DNA of 12,609 nucleotides from Candidatus Woesearchaeota archaeon (GTDB lineage Archaea > Nanobdellota > Nanobdellia > Woesearchaeales > UBA11576). The stretch's first letter is position 1; every line of letters starts with the position of its first letter. Location: NCBI GenBank assembly GCA_030591125.1, contig JAUVBP010000012.1:1-12609 (forward strand), given 5' to 3'. Both the position numbers and the translations under genes were made by a program. Shown here in pieces: positions 12,608 to 12,609 of the stretch. The notes below the pieces were generated by a model. It had not been told where the DNA came from. It did not search any database and saw only the letters and a list, made by a program, of their open reading frames with translations.

Positions 12608-12609
12608 GA

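Noticed and set aside
1..12609. CRISPR array, insertion sequence or integrase
   Set aside because: No regularly spaced direct repeats longer than about 9 bases, no transposase or recombinase motif, and no flanking terminal repeats were seen.

Overview
The window looks like a piece of a DPANN archaeal genome, probably of the Woesearchaeota/Pacearchaeota kind. Four things point there: archaeal TATA boxes lying about 26 bases before start codons, some of them apparently leaderless; a six-cysteine 'DWTCTAW' thrombospondin-like module in a surface protein with a C-terminal membrane anchor; a SpoIIM-family membrane protein; and an acidic, Ser/Thr-stalked 'putative S-layer' protein. The assignment is by resemblance only; no marker gene is present.

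Layout. Bases 1-272 hold the end of a PIN-domain (VapC-like) nuclease. A gene-poor stretch with small hairpins follows. On the minus strand lie a small unknown protein (518-886) and, upstream of it, a large cell-surface protein (932-3097). A 460-base divergent region with repeated short motifs and a long hairpin separates this from a plus-strand block: a GGDEF diguanylate cyclase (3562-4410), then a compact gene set at 4501-7943. Downstream is a second surface-protein operon with a long leader: an 898-residue Ig-repeat protein (8248-10944) followed 9 bases later by a SpoIIM-family membrane protein (10954-11805). Two small unknown minus-strand genes (11802-12513) converge on it with a 4-base overlap.

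The most striking part is 4501-7943. A 29-codon ORF with a strong Shine-Dalgarno encodes a peptide with a Cys/Asp-rich tail (NDCPLGDFETDCNC). It is followed by a radical SAM enzyme with a complete seven-cysteine SPASM domain, an asparaginyl-tRNA-synthetase-like protein with an intact class II catalytic core but an unrecognisable anticodon-binding region, and a PqqB/PhnP-type metallo-beta-lactamase-fold protein. This has the logic of a RiPP (ribosomally made, post-translationally modified peptide) pathway. The radical SAM enzyme would cross-link the peptide, possibly through the C-x3-D motif seen in ranthipeptides. The synthetase paralogue would activate or amidate a carboxylate or attach an amino acid, and the metallohydrolase would cut or oxidise the product. 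I know of no described RiPP class with this combination. The link between the genes is inferred from order, spacing and domain logic.

The GGDEF gene just upstream has all catalytic and inhibitory-site residues, which is uncommon in archaea, and may belong to the same regulatory neighbourhood.
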